This document shows positions 35,951 to 45,590 of a stretch of 64,000 nucleotides of DNA, piece by piece. The stretch lies in assembly GCF_000219215.1 (NCBI RefSeq), contig NC_015723.1, positions 62,001-126,000 of the forward strand. The letters run 5' to 3'. The notes below the pieces were generated by a model. That model saw only the letters and a program-made list of their open reading frames with translations, did no database searches and had not been told where the DNA came from. Each line of letters opens with the position of its first letter. Position 1 is the first letter of the stretch. The translations under genes and the position numbers were made by a program. The DNA comes from Cupriavidus necator N-1. Its GTDB lineage: Bacteria > Pseudomonadota > Gammaproteobacteria > Burkholderiales > Burkholderiaceae.

Positions 35951-37264
35951 TCAATGCTCGTGATGCAGGTATTTGGCCTGGCGCGGCAGGCGCAGGCTGA
36001 CGAAGAAGGCAATCACCATCATCGCCGTCACATACCAGTAGAACGCGGTCTCGTGGCCGAGCGTCTTCATGCCCAGCGCCACGTATTCGGCGGAGCCGCC
36101 GAAGATCGCGTTGGCGATGGCATAGGCCAGGCCCACGCCCAGCGCGCGCACCTCGGGCGGGAACATCTCGGCCTTCACGATGCCGCTGATCGAGGTGTAG
36201 AAGCTGACGATGGCCAGCGCCACGGCGATCAGCACAAAGGCAAGCTCGGGGCTGCTGACCTTGCCCAGTGCGGTCAGGATCGGCACCGTGCAGAGCGCAC
36301 CCAGCGCGCCGAACAGCAGCATGTTGGTGCGCCGGCCGATGCGGTCGGACAGCGCGCCGAACACCGGCTGCATGCACATGTACAGGAACAGGCATCCCGT
36401 CATCACATAGCTGGCGGTCTTGATCGACATGCCGGCGGTGTTGACCAGGTACTTCTGCATATACGTGGTGAAGGTGTAGAAGATCAGCGAGCCGCCCGCG
36501 GTATAGCCGAGCACCGTGAAGAAGGCGGCCTTGTGGTTGCGGAACAGCGCGGCCACGCTGCCGGCTTCCTTGCTGCCGCGGGTGGCTGCCGACGAGGTCT
36601 CGTGCAGCGTGCGGCGCAGGAACAGCGCCACCACCGCGGTGACCGCGCCGACCACGAACGGGATGCGCCAGCCCCAAGCCTTCAGTTCGGCCTCGTCCAG
36701 CAGTTGCTGCAGGATCACCACCACCAGCACCGCCAGCAACTGGCCGCCGATCAGCGTCACATACTGGAACGACGAGAAGAAGCCGCGCCGGCCGCGCAGC
36801 GCCACCTCGCTCATATAGGTGGCGGTGGTGCCGTATTCGCCGCCGACCGACAGGCCCTGGATCAGGCGCGCGAGCAGCAGCAGCGCCGGCGCCCAGTTGC
36901 CGATGCTGGCATAGGTGGGCAGGCAGGCGATCAGCAGCGAGCCGGCGCACATCATGATCACCGAGATCAGCATCGAGTTCTTGCGGCCGTGGCGGTCGGC
37001 GATGGTGCCGAACAGCCAGCCGCCGATGGGCCGCATCAGGAAGCCGGCGGCAAACACGCCGGCGGTGTTCAGCAGTTGCGCGGTGGGATCGGACTTGGGG
37101 AAGAATGACGGCGCAAAGTAGATCGCGCAGAAGGCGTAGACGTAGAAGTCGAACCATTCGACCAGGTTGCCCGACGAGGCGGCGACGATGGCGTAGATGC
37201 GCTTGCGCACCTCCTCGCGGCTCGGGGCGGCCGTCTGGGCTAGGGTAGCGGGGAGATCGGTCAT
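35951..37264 (-). CDS. MFS transporter, metabolite:H+ symporter (MHS) family
   Basis: 437 residues, 12 membrane helices. The signature [30 protein letters not shown] and the loop [14 protein letters not shown] are typical of the KgtP/ProP/ShiA group (MHS). The conserved [13 protein letters not shown] of helix 4-5 is present. It imports an organic acid or amino-acid-like solute with protons. The substrate is unknown; alpha-ketoglutarate permease is the nearest named relative by eye. Confidence 0.9.
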   Translation of the reverse strand: MTDLPATLAQTAAPSREEVRKRIYAIVAASSGNLVEWFDFYVYAFCAIYFAPSFFPKSDPTAQLLNTAGVFAAGFLMRPIGGWLFGTIADRHGRKNSMLISVIMMCAGSLLIACLPTYASIGNWAPALLLLARLIQGLSVGGEYGTTATYMSEVALRGRRGFFSSFQYVTLIGGQLLAVLVVVILQQLLDEAELKAWGWRIPFVVGAVTAVVALFLRRTLHETSSAATRGSKEAGSVAALFRNHKAAFFTVLGYTAGGSLIFYTFTTYMQKYLVNTAGMSIKTASYVMTGCLFLYMCMQPVFGALSDRIGRRTNMLLFGALGALCTVPILTALGKVSSPELAFVLIAVALAIVSFYTSISGIVKAEMFPPEVRALGVGLAYAIANAIFGGSAEYVALGMKTLGHETAFYWYVTAMMVIAFFVSLRLPRQAKYLHHEH

Positions 37265-37711
37265 GTTGTTGTCTTGCAGTCAGGGCGGCGCAGGGCAGCC
37301 GCGGGTCAGGTCGCGCTGCGCAGTGCTGGCGGCAGATGCCGGAAACATGGCGGCCGCAGGCCACCGGAACGGTGGGCGGCAAGGGGGAACACGGGGAAGG
37401 CCGGGCGGGAGCCCGTCGGTCTGGGGCGTGAACTGGCGCGCACTGCGGCGCATTTGCCATCGAAGCGTAGCCCGATCCGCCGGACCTGCACACCCCTTGG
37501 GTGTGCTGCGGTGCAGCATAGGCCTGCCGGTCGACGCAGCCATCAGGGTTTGCGGGCGATTGTCCACGTGGCTGGACACTGAATCCGGCTGCGGCCCGTC
37601 TGGCGCCCGGCCGCAACAGGGTGTTGCGTGCGCTGCGGCTTGCACTGTGCGCGGGTCTGGGCAATGATGCGAGCCGGACCCTCAACTGGCCTACTGCGCC
37701 CCCCGTTTGCC
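37265..37711. other. Intergenic region
   Basis: No gene is supported. A short hairpin CACACC/GGTGTG is at 37489-37505. The region holds divergent promoters for the permease and the small secreted protein, but no clear consensus was seen. Confidence 0.35.
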
Positions 37712-38029
37712 ATGCACCGCTCGTTGCGTCGATGGCTGTGCCTGCCGTTGCTCTTTGCCGCCGCCAGCGCCCCTGCCCAGGACCTGGTCGAATGCAAGCG
37801 GATCGAGCACGACCAACTGATCACAGCCTCGCAGGAAACGCTGCTGTTCCTGCGCTGCCGCGCGCGCCGGGTCGCGTATGAAGCGCCGCGCCTGAAGGGC
37901 GTTTCGCAGCGCGTAAAGGACGACCTGGTCTTCGCCTGCCTGGACCAGGCCGACGCCGTGGAGCACCAGCTGCGCGTGCGCCACGGCTACTCGCGCGAGG
38001 CGCTGGCGCGCCTGCGCTGCGAACTGTGA
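37712..38029 (+). CDS. Small secreted hypothetical protein
   Basis: 105 residues, family not recognised. The signal peptide is at about 1-20 (HRSLRRWLCLPLLFAAASAPAQ). The mature part has four cysteines (VECKR, LRCRA, FACLDQ, LRCEL), probably two disulfides, and is helical (VSQRVKDDLVFACLDQADAVEHQLRVRHG). Start 37712 is selected for the signal peptide; an earlier in-frame ATG at 37628 would bury it. It is probably periplasmic. Confidence 0.6.
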   Translation: MHRSLRRWLCLPLLFAAASAPAQDLVECKRIEHDQLITASQETLLFLRCRARRVAYEAPRLKGVSQRVKDDLVFACLDQADAVEHQLRVRHGYSREALARLRCEL

Positions 38030-38075
38030 GGGCCGACGCCGGGGGGCTGAATTCCGGCCGGCGCGGACGGTCTGC

Positions 38076-38825
38076 TCAGGCAAAGCCGCCATTGACGCGC
38101 ACCACCTGAGCATTGACCCACGCCCCATCCGGCCCGGCCAGGAACGACACCGCCGCGGCAATGTCCTCGGGCGTGCCCAGCCGCTCCAGTGGCGCCACTT
38201 TGGACAGCTGCGCCACCTGCGCTTCCGATTTGCCATCGAGGAACAGTTCGGTCGCGACCGGCCCCGGCGCTACCGCATTGACGGTGATGCCGCGCCCGCG
38301 CAGTTCGCTGGCCAGGACCCGCACCAGCCCTTCCACGCCTGCCTTGGCGGCGATATAGGGACCATATCCGGGGAAGGAGCGCGCGATCACGCTAGTCGAC
38401 AGCGCAATGATGCGTCCGCCTTCGCCCAGCCGCGCGGCGGCTTCGCCCAGCACCAGGAAAGCGCCGCGCAGGTTGGTGGCGATGGTCTGGTCGAAGGCGT
38501 CCAGGCTGGCCGGCGCAACCGGCGCCATCTGCATGATGCCGGCGCTGTTGACGACCACGTCGAGCCGGCCGAACGCCTGCTGCGCGGCATCGAACAGCCG
38601 TGCCACGTCTGACGCCTGCGCCACATCGCCCTGGATAGCGATGGCATTCACGCCGCTCTCGCGCGCCGCCGCCACCGTCGCTTCGGCCCGGGCGGCGTTG
38701 CCGGCGTAGCCAATGGCTACGTCGAAGCCGTCGGCGGCCAGCCGCAACGCGATGGCGCGGCCGATGCCGCGGGAGGCGCCGGTGACGAGCGCGGCGCGGC
38801 GGGAGATGGCTGGGGTGGAGGTCAT
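38076..38825 (-). CDS. SDR family oxidoreductase
   Basis: 249 residues. TGASRGIGRA cofactor motif at about 15-24, NSAG, catalytic Ser (LSTS) and Tyr-x3-Lys (YIAAK). All active residues are in place. Resembles 3-oxoacyl-ACP reductase type enzymes that have been recruited to many reactions; the substrate is unknown. It is monocistronic, with an AT-rich upstream region (38860-38935). Confidence 0.85.
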   Translation of the reverse strand: MTSTPAISRRAALVTGASRGIGRAIALRLAADGFDVAIGYAGNAARAEATVAAARESGVNAIAIQGDVAQASDVARLFDAAQQAFGRLDVVVNSAGIMQMAPVAPASLDAFDQTIATNLRGAFLVLGEAAARLGEGGRIIALSTSVIARSFPGYGPYIAAKAGVEGLVRVLASELRGRGITVNAVAPGPVATELFLDGKSEAQVAQLSKVAPLERLGTPEDIAAAVSFLAGPDGAWVNAQVVRVNGGFA

Positions 38826-39087
38826 GGCAGTTTCCTTGGGAGCGAATGGAAGATGACCTCATGATGGATGTTGGCTGTCTTTGGATAAATTCGCGAAAAG
38901 TAGTTTGATTAGCCAGAATTTCTTAACAATATCGGGCGTGCCGCATGCGCCGCACCGCATTGCACATCCCGGAAATCCCGCGCTGGCGTTGCAGGCTCCG
39001 CCTGCGCCGCCCCCAGGCATGCGTTAAGATTCTTCCTTTCCAGCCGTCTTTGGCGCTGCATCCTGCCGCTGTATCCCGCGTTTCGCC

Positions 39088-39858
39088 ATGAGCAACCTGA
39101 ACCAGCAATCCATCCTCTCCGTCCATCACTGGACCGACACCCTTTTCAGCTTCACCTGCACGCGCGACCCTGGTTTTCGCTTTGAAAATGGCCAGTTCGC
39201 CATGGTCGGGCTGGAAGTGAACGGCCGCCCGCTGCTGCGCGCCTACAGCATCGCCAGCGCCAACTATGAGGAAACGCTGGAATTCTTCAGCATCAAGGTG
39301 CCCGATGGCCCGCTGACCTCGCGCCTGCAGCACCTGCGCGAGGGCGACCAGATCTTCGTCGGCAAGAAGCCGACCGGCACGCTGCTGGTGGACAACCTGC
39401 TGCCCGGCAAGACGCTGTGGCTGCTGGCCACCGGCACCGGCCTGGCGCCGTTCCTGTCGATCATCCGCGATCCGGAGGTCTACGAGCGCTACGACAAGGT
39501 CGTGCTGACCCACACCTGCCGCTTCGTTGAAGAGCTGGCCTATCGCGAGCTGATCCAGGAACACCTGCCGCAGCACGAGCACCTGGGCGATCTGGTGCGC
39601 GAAAAGCTGGTGTACTTCCCGACCGTGACGCGCGAAGAGTTCGACAACCGCGGCCGCATCACCGACCTGATCGCCTCGGGCGAGCTGTTCGAGCGACTGG
39701 GCGTGGAGCCGTTCTCGCTGGAGAACGACCGCATCATGCTGTGCGGCAGCCCGGACATGCTCAAGGACGTCCGCGGCATCCTGGAAGCGCGCGGATTCGC
39801 CGAAGGCAATATGAGCCATCCCGGCCATTTCGTGCTGGAAAAGGCCTTCGTCGGCTAA
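39088..39858 (+). CDS. fpr: Ferredoxin--NADP+ reductase
   Basis: 256 residues, the bacterial subclass of plant-type FNR. FAD-binding RAYSIASANYEETLEFF, VPDGPLTSRLQ, LLATGTGLAPFLSIIRDPE for the NADP region and a C-terminal LEKAFVG. It moves electrons between NADPH and ferredoxin/flavodoxin, often in oxidative-stress defence. It is convergent with fumC. Confidence 0.92.
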   Translation: MSNLNQQSILSVHHWTDTLFSFTCTRDPGFRFENGQFAMVGLEVNGRPLLRAYSIASANYEETLEFFSIKVPDGPLTSRLQHLREGDQIFVGKKPTGTLLVDNLLPGKTLWLLATGTGLAPFLSIIRDPEVYERYDKVVLTHTCRFVEELAYRELIQEHLPQHEHLGDLVREKLVYFPTVTREEFDNRGRITDLIASGELFERLGVEPFSLENDRIMLCGSPDMLKDVRGILEARGFAEGNMSHPGHFVLEKAFVG

Positions 39859-39867
39859 GGCCGGCCT

Positions 39868-39897
39868 GCCCCGGCGCGGCTCGTTCCGTGCCGGGGC
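39868..39897. terminator. Hairpin between fpr and fumC
   Basis: GCCCCGGC / GCCGGGGC with a 14-nt loop lies in the 61-bp gap between the convergent genes. There is no T-tract, so termination could also rely on Rho. Confidence 0.45.
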
Positions 39898-39919
39898 GCA
39901 CCCTTGCTGTACCCCCCGG

Positions 39920-41326
39920 CTATACCTCCCGCGTCATCCCCTTCAGGTCGATCCACTCGGCAAACTGCGCCTCGGTGACATGCCCCGACGCGATCGCCGC
40001 CTCGCGCAGCGACAGGTTGCGCTTGACCGCCAGCTTGGCGATCTCTGCGGCCTTGTCGTAGCCGATATGCGGATTGAGCGCCGTCACCGGCATCAGCGAA
40101 CGCTCCAGCAGTTCGGCGATGCGCTCGCGGTCGGCCTCGACGCCTTCGACCATATGCTCGGCAAAGCTCGACGCGGCCCCCGCCAGCAGGCTCACCGACT
40201 GCAGCAGGCTGTAGATGATCACCGGCTTGTAGGCGTTCAGCTCCAGCGTGCCCAGCCCGTTGGCCAGCGTCACCGTGGTGTGGTTGCCGATCACGCGGCA
40301 GCACACCATCGCCAGCGCCTCGGCCTGGGTCGGGTTGACCTTGCCCGGCATGATCGATGAGCCCGGCTCGTTGGCCGGCAGCACCAGCTCGGCAAAGCCG
40401 GCACGCGGGCCTGAGCCCAGCAGCATGAAGTCGCGCGCGATCTTCAGGAACGACGAGGCCGTGGTGCTGAGCGCGCCGGACAGGTCGGCCAGCGCATCGT
40501 GCGAGGCCTGCAGCGCATAGCGGTTGGGCGCGGGCTCGAACGGCAGGCCGGTGTAGTCGGCCAGCGCCCGCGCGAAGGCCGCGGCGAAGCCGTGCGGGGC
40601 GTTCAGGCCGGTGCCCACCGCGGTGCCGCCCTGTGCCACCGGCATCGCGCGCAGCATGGCCTGCTGCAGGCGCGACTGCGCATCGGCCACTTGCGTCATG
40701 TAGCCCGAGAACTCCTGCCCCAGCGTCAGCGGCACAGCATCCTGCAGGTGGGTGCGGCCGACCTTGACGATATCGGCAAAGGCTTCCACCTTGCGCGCGA
40801 AGGTCTGCTGCAGCTGCTCCAGTGCCGGCAGCAGTTCCTGCTGGATCGCGCGCGTGGCGGCGATATGCATCGCGGTGGGGAAGCTGTCATTGGAAGACTG
40901 GCTGGCGTTGACGTGGTCGTTGGGGTGCACCGGCGTCTTGCTGCCGACCTTGCCGCCCAGCAACTGAATCGCGCGGTTCGCGATGACCTCGTTCAGGTTC
41001 ATGTTGGTCTGCGTACCGGACCCGGTCTGCCAGACCGACAGCGGGAACTCATCGGGCCAGCGGCCTTCGATGACTTCGGTCGCGGCCTGTTCGATCGCGT
41101 GCGCCAGTTCGGGCTTGAGCACGCCAAGCTCGCCGTTGGCGCGCGCCGCGCAAAGTTTCAGGATGGCGAAGGCCTCGATCAGTGCCGGCGGCATCTTCTC
41201 GTTGCCGATGCGGAAGTTCTGGCGCGAGCGCTCGGTCTGCGCCCCCCACAGGTGATCGGCGGGCACGGGCACGTCGCCCAGGCTGTCTTTCTCGATGCGG
41301 GTGGCGGAGGTGGACGGGGCAGACAT
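39920..41326 (-). CDS. fumC: Fumarate hydratase class II
   Basis: 468 residues, the same as class II fumarases (E. coli 467). Conserved blocks: TNMNLNEVIANRA, HPNDHVNASQSSNDSFPTAMH, GRTHLQDAVPLTLGQEFSG and the signature GSSIMPGKVNPTQAEA. It catalyses fumarate to malate without an iron-sulfur cluster, so it works under iron limitation or oxidative stress. Start 41326 follows AGGAG at a proper distance. It is divergent from a LysR gene. Confidence 0.96.
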   Translation of the reverse strand: MSAPSTSATRIEKDSLGDVPVPADHLWGAQTERSRQNFRIGNEKMPPALIEAFAILKLCAARANGELGVLKPELAHAIEQAATEVIEGRWPDEFPLSVWQTGSGTQTNMNLNEVIANRAIQLLGGKVGSKTPVHPNDHVNASQSSNDSFPTAMHIAATRAIQQELLPALEQLQQTFARKVEAFADIVKVGRTHLQDAVPLTLGQEFSGYMTQVADAQSRLQQAMLRAMPVAQGGTAVGTGLNAPHGFAAAFARALADYTGLPFEPAPNRYALQASHDALADLSGALSTTASSFLKIARDFMLLGSGPRAGFAELVLPANEPGSSIMPGKVNPTQAEALAMVCCRVIGNHTTVTLANGLGTLELNAYKPVIIYSLLQSVSLLAGAASSFAEHMVEGVEADRERIAELLERSLMPVTALNPHIGYDKAAEIAKLAVKRNLSLREAAIASGHVTEAQFAEWIDLKGMTREV

Positions 41327-41460
41327 GGGCAGACTCCTATGCAAGGCAGCGGACGGTTGGGCCGGGTGGCCTGGTGCAGTCCATTAGAATACCGCTTCAC
41401 CGCGGCCGGCGCCCAGGCGCCCGCCGCCTTGCCTTGCCCTTAGCGACATCCCTCGGCCGC

Positions 41461-42351
41461 ATGCTCATCGCCCAGCTCAAGTCCTTCTTCATGGTGGCCC
41501 GCATCGGCAGCGTCACGCAGGCCGCCAAGCGCCTGGGCCTGTCGCAGCCCACCATCACCGCGCAGATCCGCGCGCTGGAAGAAGCCTACGGGGTCGAGCT
41601 GTTCCACCGCGGCGGGCGCCGCCTGGCGCTGTCAGACGCGGGGCTGGCATTGCTGCCGCGCGTCGAGGCGCTGGTGCAGCAGGAAACCGAGATCGATTTC
41701 TTCCTGCGCCATTCGGGCGACCTGCGCACCGGCAGCCTGCGCGTGGGTGCGACCGCGCCCTACTATGTGCTGGAGCTGATCCGCAGCTTCAGCGAGCGCT
41801 TTCCCGCCATCGATGTCAGCGTGGTGACCGGCAATTCGCAGGAAGTGCTGGAAGCGCTGCAGGAATACCGCGTCGATATCGCCACCTCGTCGCAGCGGGT
41901 GGACGATGCGCGCCTGTCGCGCGTGCTGCTGGGCGTGGATCCGCTGATGCTGGTGGTGCACCGCACCCATGCGCTGGCCGGGCACACCGAAGTGGCCGTC
42001 AGTGCGCTGGCAGGCTGCCGCCTGCTGATGCGCGAACTCGGGTCGACCACGCGCATCGCCACCGAAGACATGCTGGCGCAGGCGCGCGTGAGCCCCGCGG
42101 CGCAGATGGAGATCGGCAGCCGGGAGTCGATCCGCGAGGCGGTGATACGCAACCTGGGCGTATCGGTGATTGCCCGGCACGAGGTGCCGAGCCATCCGGA
42201 CCTGCGCGTGCTGGGCTTCACCGATGCCTCGCCCTGCCTGCACGAGTATCTCTATTGCCTGCGCGAGCGGCGTGGCGCCAGGCTGATCGATGCCTTCGTC
42301 GCGCTGGCCGAACCGCCGCAGGGGCAGCAGGAATCGGGCTGGGACCGCTAA
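41461..42351 (+). CDS. LysR family transcriptional regulator
   Basis: 296 residues. HTH: MLIAQLKSFFMVARIGSVTQAAKRLGLSQPTITAQIRALEEAYGVELFHRGGRR; effector domain from about residue 95 (LRVGATAPYYVLELIRSFSERFPAIDVSV). It starts 134 bp from the divergent fumC start and is convergent with the copper protein. The regulated gene is unclear; the phosphonate-type importer at 49 kb is a distant candidate. Confidence 0.87.
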   Translation: MLIAQLKSFFMVARIGSVTQAAKRLGLSQPTITAQIRALEEAYGVELFHRGGRRLALSDAGLALLPRVEALVQQETEIDFFLRHSGDLRTGSLRVGATAPYYVLELIRSFSERFPAIDVSVVTGNSQEVLEALQEYRVDIATSSQRVDDARLSRVLLGVDPLMLVVHRTHALAGHTEVAVSALAGCRLLMRELGSTTRIATEDMLAQARVSPAAQMEIGSRESIREAVIRNLGVSVIARHEVPSHPDLRVLGFTDASPCLHEYLYCLRERRGARLIDAFVALAEPPQGQQESGWDR

Positions 42352-42698
42352 GCCGTCATCTTCAGGCACTGCTCCATGCAGGCTGCGCAGGCGCGGGCGC
42401 AATCCTGGCAGTGCTCGTTGTCATGGTGCTCGCATTCCTCCTTGCACCACTTGCAGACTTCGGCGCAGTCTTCACACACCAGCGGCGCGAACTCGCTGTT
42501 GCGCAGCATGTAGGACGCGGCCAGCTGGGCGATGCCGGCGCAATCCATGTCCAGCGCGATGCAGCGCGCCATCTTGCGCACGTCCTGTTCTTCCAGGCAG
42601 GCCGCGGCGCACTTGAGTGCGGCAGCGGCTGCGGCATTGCAGGCGGCAATGCAGTCGGCGTAGCGGGCGGCGTTTTCCTGCACGGTGGGTCGGATCAT
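42348..42698 (-). CDS. Four-helix-bundle copper storage protein (Csp-like)
   Basis: 116 residues, about 16 cysteines arranged as CxxxC pairs along helices (CIAAC, KCAAAC, VCEDCAEVCKWCKEEC, HCQDCARACAACMEQC). This is the Csp/DUF326 pattern, in which a four-helix bundle tube binds many Cu(I) ions through thiolates. There is no signal peptide, as in cytosolic Csp3. GGAGGACG lies before the start 42698 (MIRPTV). Its stop overlaps the convergent LysR 3' end. It likely buffers excess copper. Confidence 0.85.
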   Translation of the reverse strand: MIRPTVQENAARYADCIAACNAAAAAALKCAAACLEEQDVRKMARCIALDMDCAGIAQLAASYMLRNSEFAPLVCEDCAEVCKWCKEECEHHDNEHCQDCARACAACMEQCLKMTA

Positions 42699-43021
42699 GG
42701 AACGTCCTCCTTCGGGGGTAGGTGGATGGGACCAGCATGCACCACGGTGCCGGAAGCGGCGCATCCGCACGCGCACGGGGCATCGTTATCCACAATAGCA
42801 GGCGCTGGCGGTTCCTGTCGGCCCGGTATTTGCTGCGTCGCGCTGGTTACAATGCCATCTGAGCGCAGCAGATCGGCGACGGCGCGCACGCAACGTGGCC
42901 GTCACCTGCGACAATGGTCGGGCACCACCAGCACGCATTGCGCATCTAACGGGCACGGTCCCGCCGCACTGGCGGGGCCGATGCAAACACACACCGGCAG
43001 CACGGGGAAGGAAGGCACATC
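42699..43021. other. Intergenic region between copper protein and zinc-ribbon gene
   Basis: A short inverted repeat near 42738-42752 (CACCACGGTGCCGG) and an AT-richer stretch near 42784-42800 lie in the divergent promoter area. Neither was matched to a known regulator such as CueR. Confidence 0.3.
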
Positions 43022-43396
43022 ATGGGCGAGGCAAAACGGCGGGGTACCCCCGAGGAGCGTGCGGCACAGGCACGCGCAAAGATTGAGGCCTTGCGCCCCG
43101 CCCAGCTGGTCTGCGGGCACTGCAAGACCGCGTTCGCGCAATTCGACGCGCTCGACGTGCCGGGCCTGCCCGGCATCGATGCCGTGTTCGGCGGCGAATG
43201 CCCCGGCTGCGGCAACGACGTGGTGGTGTTCAAGGGCGCGCCCGATGCGGTGGCCCAGGCCATGATCGCGTGGGAGAAGATGCTGGGCGCCGATGCGCAG
43301 CTGGGCTACCAGTCCAGCGACGGCCGCCACGTACCGTTCGAGCCCGAGGGGGCCGGCGGCGCGGCGTCGGACAAGCCCGGCGGCACCATCCACTGA
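43022..43396 (+). CDS. Small zinc-ribbon protein with MGEAKRR N-terminus
   Basis: 124 residues, function unknown. It begins MGEAKRRGTPEERAAQA, a short basic helix seen at the start of many small uncharacterised proteins. Two Cys pairs follow (VCGHCKTAF at about 31-34 and ECPGCGNDVVVF at about 60-63), a probable zinc ribbon. The C-terminal tail is Gly/Pro-rich. AAGGAAGG before the ATG supports the start. Convergent with the diguanylate cyclase. Confidence 0.6.
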   Translation: MGEAKRRGTPEERAAQARAKIEALRPAQLVCGHCKTAFAQFDALDVPGLPGIDAVFGGECPGCGNDVVVFKGAPDAVAQAMIAWEKMLGADAQLGYQSSDGRHVPFEPEGAGGAASDKPGGTIH

Positions 43397-43414
43397 GCCC
43401 TCGGCCGGGGCTGC

Positions 43415-45406
43415 CTACTGCGCGCTGAGCTCGCCCGCCAGTTCCGGCGGGCCGATCTCATAGCGCCCGCGGCCCGCGCCCTTGGCGCGGTATAGCAGCA
43501 CGTCCGCCAGGCGCATCAGTTCGCGGTCCTGCGCCGGACCGCCGTTGTAGAGCGCCACGCCGATGCTGACGTCCACGTCGGCGGACACGCCCTCGAAGTC
43601 GAAGGGCTCGTCCATTGCCTGCAGGATGGCCTGCGCCACGCGGCGTGCCGCGGCGGGCCGGGTCATGTCTTCGAGCACCACCGCGAACTCGTCGCCACCC
43701 TGCCGGGCGACGGTGTCGCGCTCGCGCACGCAGCGGCGCACGCGCTGGGCAAAGGTCTGCAGCAGCTGGTCGCCGGCGGCGTGGCCGTGAATATCGTTGA
43801 CGGCCTTGAAGCGGTCCATGTCCAGGTACAGCAGGGCCATCAGCGTGCCATGCTCGCGGCTGCGCACCATCGCCGCGTGCAGCTGGCCCTCGAAAGCGCT
43901 GCGGTTCATCAGCTGCGTCAGGTGGTCGGTGCGCGACATGCGCGCCAGGCGCTGCGTCTCCAGCTTGCGCTGCGTGATGTCCTGCACGTGGATATGCACG
44001 CCCACCACCTCGCTGCCGTCGGCGCTCCATTCCGGGCGCAGGCTGCTCTCCATGCAGTGGTATTCGAGGTCGCTGTCTTCGGTTTCGAAGGTCACCGCAG
44101 TGCCCGCCAGCGCGCGCTGCATGAATGGCTGCACGCGCGCGTAGCGGGCCTCGCCCAGGATCTCGCGCACGTGCCTGCCGCGCAGTTCCTCCGGCTTCAG
44201 GCCGAAGACACGCTCGTAGGCCTGGTTGTTGAACACATAGCGCTCATCGGTGTCGATAAAGGCCAGCAGCGACGGCAGCGTGTCGGTCACCGCGCGCAGG
44301 CGCCGTTCGCTGCGGTCCAGCGCCTGGCGGCGCTCGCGCACGTCGCGCATCAGCTTGATGAAGGCGCGCGTCACGTCGCCGATCTCGTCGCGCTGCTGCC
44401 GTGTCGGCAGCCGCTCGAACGCGGACAGGTCGTTGGCGCTGGCCTGCACCACCTTGTGCAGGCGCGCCAGCGGCGCCAGCTGGCGCCGCACAGCCAGCCA
44501 GATCAGCAGGGCCACCGCCGCCATGGCCATCCCGGCCATGCTCAGGAAGCGCTGCTGCATCTGGTGCAGCGGTGCGTAGGCCTCGCGCGCGGGCAGCAGC
44601 GCCACCAGTTCCCAGCCGGTGCTCGACATCAGGTAGCGTGCGATCACCGGCCGCGCCGGCGTGAGGAATTCCAGCGGCGCGGGGCTGTCATCCTCGCCGC
44701 AGGTATCGGCCACGGCCTGCGCCGGCTGGCGCGCCTGCGCGGGATCGGGATGGCGGATGTAGACCGGCTCGGGGCCGGCCGACACCAGGCAGTAGTAGCC
44801 GGTGGTGCCGAGGCGGTTGTGCAGGATCTCGACCAGGAAGTTGGCGCTGGACAGGTCCAGCCAGCCGCCCACCAGGCCGACGAAGGCCTGGTTCGGCGCC
44901 AGCACCGGCACCGCCACCATCACCCCCATCTGGCCGTTGGTGCGCGAGCGGATGGGCGGCGACACCACGGGCGCGAGCGAGCGGGCGGCCTCGCGGAAAT
45001 AGCTGCGGTCGCCAATGTCCGCCCCGCTGCCGCGGTTACTGACGATGTTGCCCTGCATGTCGGCGACCAGCAGCGCGTTGAACGCGGCCGGCACCGGGAT
45101 CGCTGCGGACAGCGCATCCAGCGCCCGCTCGCGCACCGCGGCGGCTTGCGCGCCATGCGCCTGCGCCAGCAGGCCGCTGAGTTGCGCAGCCTGGTGCGAG
45201 AGCAGCACGATGCGGTCGCTCATGGCGGTGTCGAGCTGGCTGGCGGTCAGCTTGACGACGGAGTCCTGCTGGACCTGCAGCGCATCGTGCAGGTCGCGGT
45301 GGGCATCGTACAGGGCGGTCAGTACGATGCCGGTGCCGAACACCGCGGCCAGCACGGTGGTGATGATCGCAATGCGCGCTTTCAGCGTGGGTGTGTAGAC
45401 GGGCAT
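43415..45406 (-). CDS. Membrane diguanylate cyclase (Cache-HAMP-PAS-GGDEF)
   Basis: 663 residues from the preferred start. A membrane helix (about 8-28) is followed by a periplasmic Cache-like sensor, a second helix near 290-312 (MAGMAMAAVALLIWLAV), a HAMP region, a PAS domain (about 375-480; FIDTDERYVFNNQAYERVFGL) and a GGDEF domain. The active-site motif GGDEF is intact (RQGGDEFAVVLE) and the inhibitory RxxD (RERD) lies five residues before it, so the enzyme should make c-di-GMP with product feedback. A longer frame starts at 45502 inside the miniature element; its extra 32 residues are derived from that element. Confidence 0.9.
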   Translation of the reverse strand: MPVYTPTLKARIAIITTVLAAVFGTGIVLTALYDAHRDLHDALQVQQDSVVKLTASQLDTAMSDRIVLLSHQAAQLSGLLAQAHGAQAAAVRERALDALSAAIPVPAAFNALLVADMQGNIVSNRGSGADIGDRSYFREAARSLAPVVSPPIRSRTNGQMGVMVAVPVLAPNQAFVGLVGGWLDLSSANFLVEILHNRLGTTGYYCLVSAGPEPVYIRHPDPAQARQPAQAVADTCGEDDSPAPLEFLTPARPVIARYLMSSTGWELVALLPAREAYAPLHQMQQRFLSMAGMAMAAVALLIWLAVRRQLAPLARLHKVVQASANDLSAFERLPTRQQRDEIGDVTRAFIKLMRDVRERRQALDRSERRLRAVTDTLPSLLAFIDTDERYVFNNQAYERVFGLKPEELRGRHVREILGEARYARVQPFMQRALAGTAVTFETEDSDLEYHCMESSLRPEWSADGSEVVGVHIHVQDITQRKLETQRLARMSRTDHLTQLMNRSAFEGQLHAAMVRSREHGTLMALLYLDMDRFKAVNDIHGHAAGDQLLQTFAQRVRRCVRERDTVARQGGDEFAVVLEDMTRPAAARRVAQAILQAMDEPFDFEGVSADVDVSIGVALYNGGPAQDRELMRLADVLLYRAKGAGRGRYEIGPPELAGELSAQ

Positions 45407-45426
45407 GTAGGGCGCAGTTGGGGCGT

Positions 45427-45590
45427 TAGTGTCCTGTTCCGCAGATACCTTTCCATGAAATCGCCCAGTTGCCCGCCATGCGTCGTTGCTCGTCGTTGCC
45501 ATAGCTACTGCTATGGCGCCTCCTCGCGCCTAGCCTGACAGTCAACTGGACGATTACATTTTGGCAAGTTATCTACGGAACAGGACACTA
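45427..45590. mobile_element. 164-bp miniature inverted-repeat element
   Basis: The ends are 21-bp inverted repeats with one mismatch, starting TAGTGTCCTGTTCCG on the left and its complement on the right (45570-45590). Inner arms continue the pairing imperfectly (GAAATCGCCCAGTTG with CAACTGGACGATTAC). A central hairpin GCCATAGC / GCTATGGC with loop TACT lies at 45498-45517. No transposase frame is present. This is MITE architecture, in the promoter region of the diguanylate cyclase. Confidence 0.75.

Noticed and set aside
34923..37685. A 920-codon open frame covering the LysR gene, permease region and beyond
   Set aside because: Only its last 311 codons are a real protein; upstream it is a GC-rich shadow of the permease gene on the same strand in another frame.
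45409..45502. An N-terminal extension of the diguanylate cyclase starting at 45502
   Set aside because: The extra codons lie inside the miniature inverted-repeat element and have no family similarity; the start at 45406 is preferred.
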